Shown here: positions 61,337 through 64,000 of the stretch, piece by piece
How positions within the stretch are numbered: position 1 is the first letter of the stretch
Layout of the letters: every line of letters starts with the position of its first letter
Source of the DNA: Tetranychus cinnabarinus
Lineage: Eukaryota > Arthropoda > Arachnida > Trombidiformes > Tetranychidae
Direction: 5' to 3'
NCBI GenBank assembly: GCA_022266195.1
Contig: WHVY01000002.1
Coordinates: forward strand, 14,213,001 to 14,277,000
Length of the DNA: 64,000 nt
Position numbers and translations under genes: made by a program
The notes under the pieces: model-generated
What the model saw: only the letters and a program-made list of their open reading frames with translations
Databases searched by the model: none
Told to the model about the DNA's origin: nothing

Positions 61337-61740
61337 CAAGGGTTGTGACCTTGCTTGTACGATCATTTTCGATTTTTTTCGAGTTTATATTGTAGAGGAC
61401 GAAAAAAAATTAGACACGTATTCTTGCTTTTTTTACGCCGGTGCGCGGCTATTGATATTTAGGCACTTTTAAGTGAGGATATTGCATTGAAATCTATTGA
61501 AGTCACTGAAAAAAGATTCCCAATTTTTATTAAGATTTTTTCATTTTTCTGCTTTTCATTGTTTTACTTGCTTCTCAGCGACTGGAATTCATTACTATCT
61601 TTAATGAAAAGTGCTTAAATATCAATAACCGCGCACCGGCGTAAAAAAAGCAAAAATACGTGTCTAATTTTTTTTCGTCCTCTACAATATAAACTCGAAA
61701 AAAATCGAAAATGATCGTACAAGCAAGGTCACTTCCCTTG
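61337..61740. mobile_element. Foldback/MITE element (404 bp, about 135-bp arms)
   Basis: It starts CAAGGGTTGTGACCTTGC and ends with the near-perfect complement (GGTCACTTCCCTTG). The arms 61337-61471 and 61606-61740 contain a GC-rich ACGCCGGTGCGCGG core. The unrelated middle is about 134 bp. It is non-coding and no clear target duplication was found. Confidence 0.85.
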
Positions 61741-62537
61741 TAAGTATAATTGCAAAGTGCCATTGAGCCATCATTCAACATCTGGAAGTTATGCTTTGGA
61801 TGGTGAATCGTCGTTGAGTGTTAGCATCGCAGATTCATCGATAACTTGCAAAATGGTTAAAGAAAGGCTTTCAATTACAAGCAAAAGGAAACTTCTTTCG
61901 ATGAAGCTATGTGTGATATCCCTTCACTTAATTTCTGACAATACAAACACTTCAATGAGTTCAGTAACTTCAAACGATCAAATTCTCTACATTTGCAATG
62001 ATTCAAAGGCAATTGTAACAAAGCTCACAATTTTTCGATGTCCTTTTTGTTTTTTCGCTGTGGATCCGAAAAAGATGGAATTCAGAGCCAATATCATTGA
62101 AAAAATAAATGGAGATGAAGATCAAAATTACCGAAGGTTGAAAGATGTGCAAAATTGGCATGAACGCTGACGCATAAACCTTATTTGGCACTTTGGTTAA
62201 ATGTGCGTTGCTCTGACGTGGTTGCCAACATTGACTGGGACATTAAAATTGATTGGAGATTCATGAACATGATTTTTAAACTTTATTAAGTTATTGATAT
62301 ATCACAATGTAAAATGTTGCTATATTAATTCATGTTACAAAAATTGACTAAAAGGGTTCATTGATCTTTTTTATGTATAATTGAAGCATCGTAAAAATTT
62401 TGGTTGAATTATTTGCAAGTTATGAGTGATTAGATCTGTTTTAAATGAAGACTTAGTAAAAATAGAAGTGAGAATCTAATTTGCATTGAAATTATGTTAT
62501 TAACAATGTAAGGAAAGTGTCCAGTGAATTGATTTCG
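61741..62537. other. Spacer before SLC46-like copy 4
   Basis: A 137-codon plus-strand frame (61757-62170) has no recognisable domain and may continue the unassigned frames to the left of the foldback element. From about 62280 the sequence matches the 3' flank of copy 3 (32610-32870) and so belongs to the transporter duplication unit. Confidence 0.45.
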
Positions 62538-64000
62538 TTATTTTTTAGATGTAAGTTCAACTTTGTTTTCTTGAGTTTCCTTTTCCTTTTCAGCGATCAA
62601 GACTAAATCCCATTTCTGTTTTGCTACGTTGAGTACAATAGCGTTAGCTAAAGGAATGGTGAATAAGAAACCAGAAATTATGTACACCAGACCAGGATTG
62701 TAGTCCAATGTTGCTGTAAATACTTCGCTGTAAAACAGGGATGAAATTGTTGGAGCGAATCCACCAATAGCTGATGAAAAGGCGTAGATCTGTCCAATCT
62801 CGTCTTTATGAATCAAACGAGAAATGATTGATCGATCGGCAACAAATATGACACCAGCAAAAGAACCAAATATGGCGAAGAAGTAGGCTACTGGACTAAG
62901 AATAAAACCTTTGGCGAGAAAAGCCACCATTATTGAAACAATACCAATTATGGCCAATGCAGTATCATGAAGGTTCATTTTATGAATGAATAATGGAGGA
63001 CCGACAAGTGCACCCAAAGCAGGGAAAAGAATGACAATGGAACCGTAATTTCCGATTTGTTCAGCACTCCAATGATATACTTTTTGGCTAAACTGGAATC
63101 CTATGTTTTGTTCACCCAAATAACAAATGTTTGCTATAAATCCAGTCAATATAGTTGATATCAAATACCAATGAGCATTATTTGGTCTCTTTTTGAAAAC
63201 TGTGCGACTTGCATGAAGGATATTTTCTGGTTTGATTATATCATAAATTATTTGTTTCACTGTTTTCTTCTTGGTTTCATGTTTTTCTGAGCTTGGATCA
63301 TCAACATTCGGTTGAGATTCATCTGTTTTAACCTCATCGTCAGCAGCGTCATATAGCATCAACATAACCCAAACAGCCGCAATAACCGCTAATACCGAAG
63401 AAATGATATAAACTCCAATGTAGTTACGAAGCTGGTTTGGAAACCATGGTTTAGATGCGAGCAAACCTCCTCCTAAAAGGCTTGCAATAGGCATGGCTGT
63501 CAATGAAAAATTCAAGTATAATAATATTAATCGTTTATGATTCAAATAATGAGTTTGTATTGAAATATTAACTTACTTGCAAATAAACAAATTTCGATTA
63601 TTGTAAACCTAACAGCTCGAAACTTGGCTGGCGTCTTTCTTGTTGCATAAGTAAAGGTTCCTATTGAGATAATAATTCCGCTTCCAGTGAACACTGGAAC
63701 CAAATGCGTCCATAATAACGAGTCAGCGACTAAAAATTAAACGTTGAGCATCAAATAATTTGAATAAGTAGCGTAAAGATTCCTAATAAATCACGAGTAT
63801 CTATTGCTTACCCATTTCAAAGTGTAGACATTGATGTATAATCATTACGTGTTGACAAATGTTTGCTAAAGATGCAGAACCAAGAAGATACCGGAGATGA
63901 CCAGGATATTTATCCATCCAATAACCCAAAATTAGTGATAAAATAATCGCTGGTATTGTTGTCATTAGAGTAATATGCATTTTAAGTGTTGTCGTGTCTT
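62538..64000 (-). CDS. SLC46-like MFS transporter, copy 4 (partial, 5' end outside the window)
   Basis: Exons 64000..63812 (incomplete at the 5' side), 63729..63577 (153 nt) and 63496..62538. Exon 2 is the same length as in copies 1 and 3, and exon 3 is one codon shorter. Junctions are ATGG|GTAAGC, TTTTTAG|TCGC, TTTGCAA|GTAAGT and TTGACAG|CCATGCC, all phase 1. The reading frame is intact, with RSIISRLIHKDEIGQIYAF and the charged tail ending in TSKK. The family and membrane topology are as in copy 1. It lies about 28 kb from copy 3 on the same strand. The first part of exon 1 is outside the window, so function cannot be fully judged. Confidence 0.85.

Noticed and set aside
1..64000. tRNA, rRNA or CRISPR loci
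   Set aside because: No tRNA-like T-loop and acceptor combinations, rRNA blocks or regularly spaced short repeats were found on either strand.

Overview
The window is animal nuclear DNA. Genes are split by short GT-AG introns (about 50-520 bp), the sequence is AT-rich, and the conserved genes (ASH1, PA200/PSME4, a LERP-type mannose-6-phosphate receptor, SUCLG2, phospholipid scramblase) are typical of metazoans. Compact genes, a lysosomal receptor with only about six MRH repeats, tandem SLC46 transporters and a secreted carboxylesterase suggest an arthropod, plausibly a mite. That placement is an inference; nothing here identifies a species.

From 0 to 26 kb the window is a compact housekeeping block. 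ASH1 (minus) is assembled from two long reading frames joined by a phase-matched intron. A 100-aa SLC3A2-N-like membrane protein (minus) follows, then a receptor with MRH repeats (plus, with an extra tail exon), a seven-exon PSME4 (minus, 1,854 aa, ending in the YYA proteasome-docking tail, with one GC-AG intron), a second short SLC3A2-N-like protein (plus) and SUCLG2 (plus, two exons).

From 26.9 to 36 kb a near-perfect palindrome with 677-bp arms precedes a cluster of SLC46-type transporters (minus). Two are intact with identical exon lengths, and one truncated pseudogene lies between them. A fourth copy runs off the end of the window at 62.5-64 kb, so the cluster has been split by about 27 kb.

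From 36 to 47 kb there is a small coiled-coil gene with its own TATA box and poly(A) signal, and a three-exon gene I do not recognise. An almost identical 0.9-kb segment occurs twice in direct orientation. There is also a decayed Gypsy-type pol/env-like fragment split by a 275-bp MITE, a secreted carboxylesterase (plus, two exons), and a five-exon phospholipid scramblase (minus) with a Tc1/mariner-like hairpin in an intron.

From 47 to 62 kb the DNA is a graveyard of mobile elements: a non-autonomous hAT-like element, an LTR with gag remnants, a dead Helitron (minus) split by a foldback element, a tandem pair of unknown coding units, a decayed hAT transposase with repeated subterminal units, and another foldback element. 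No tRNA, rRNA or CRISPR was seen.
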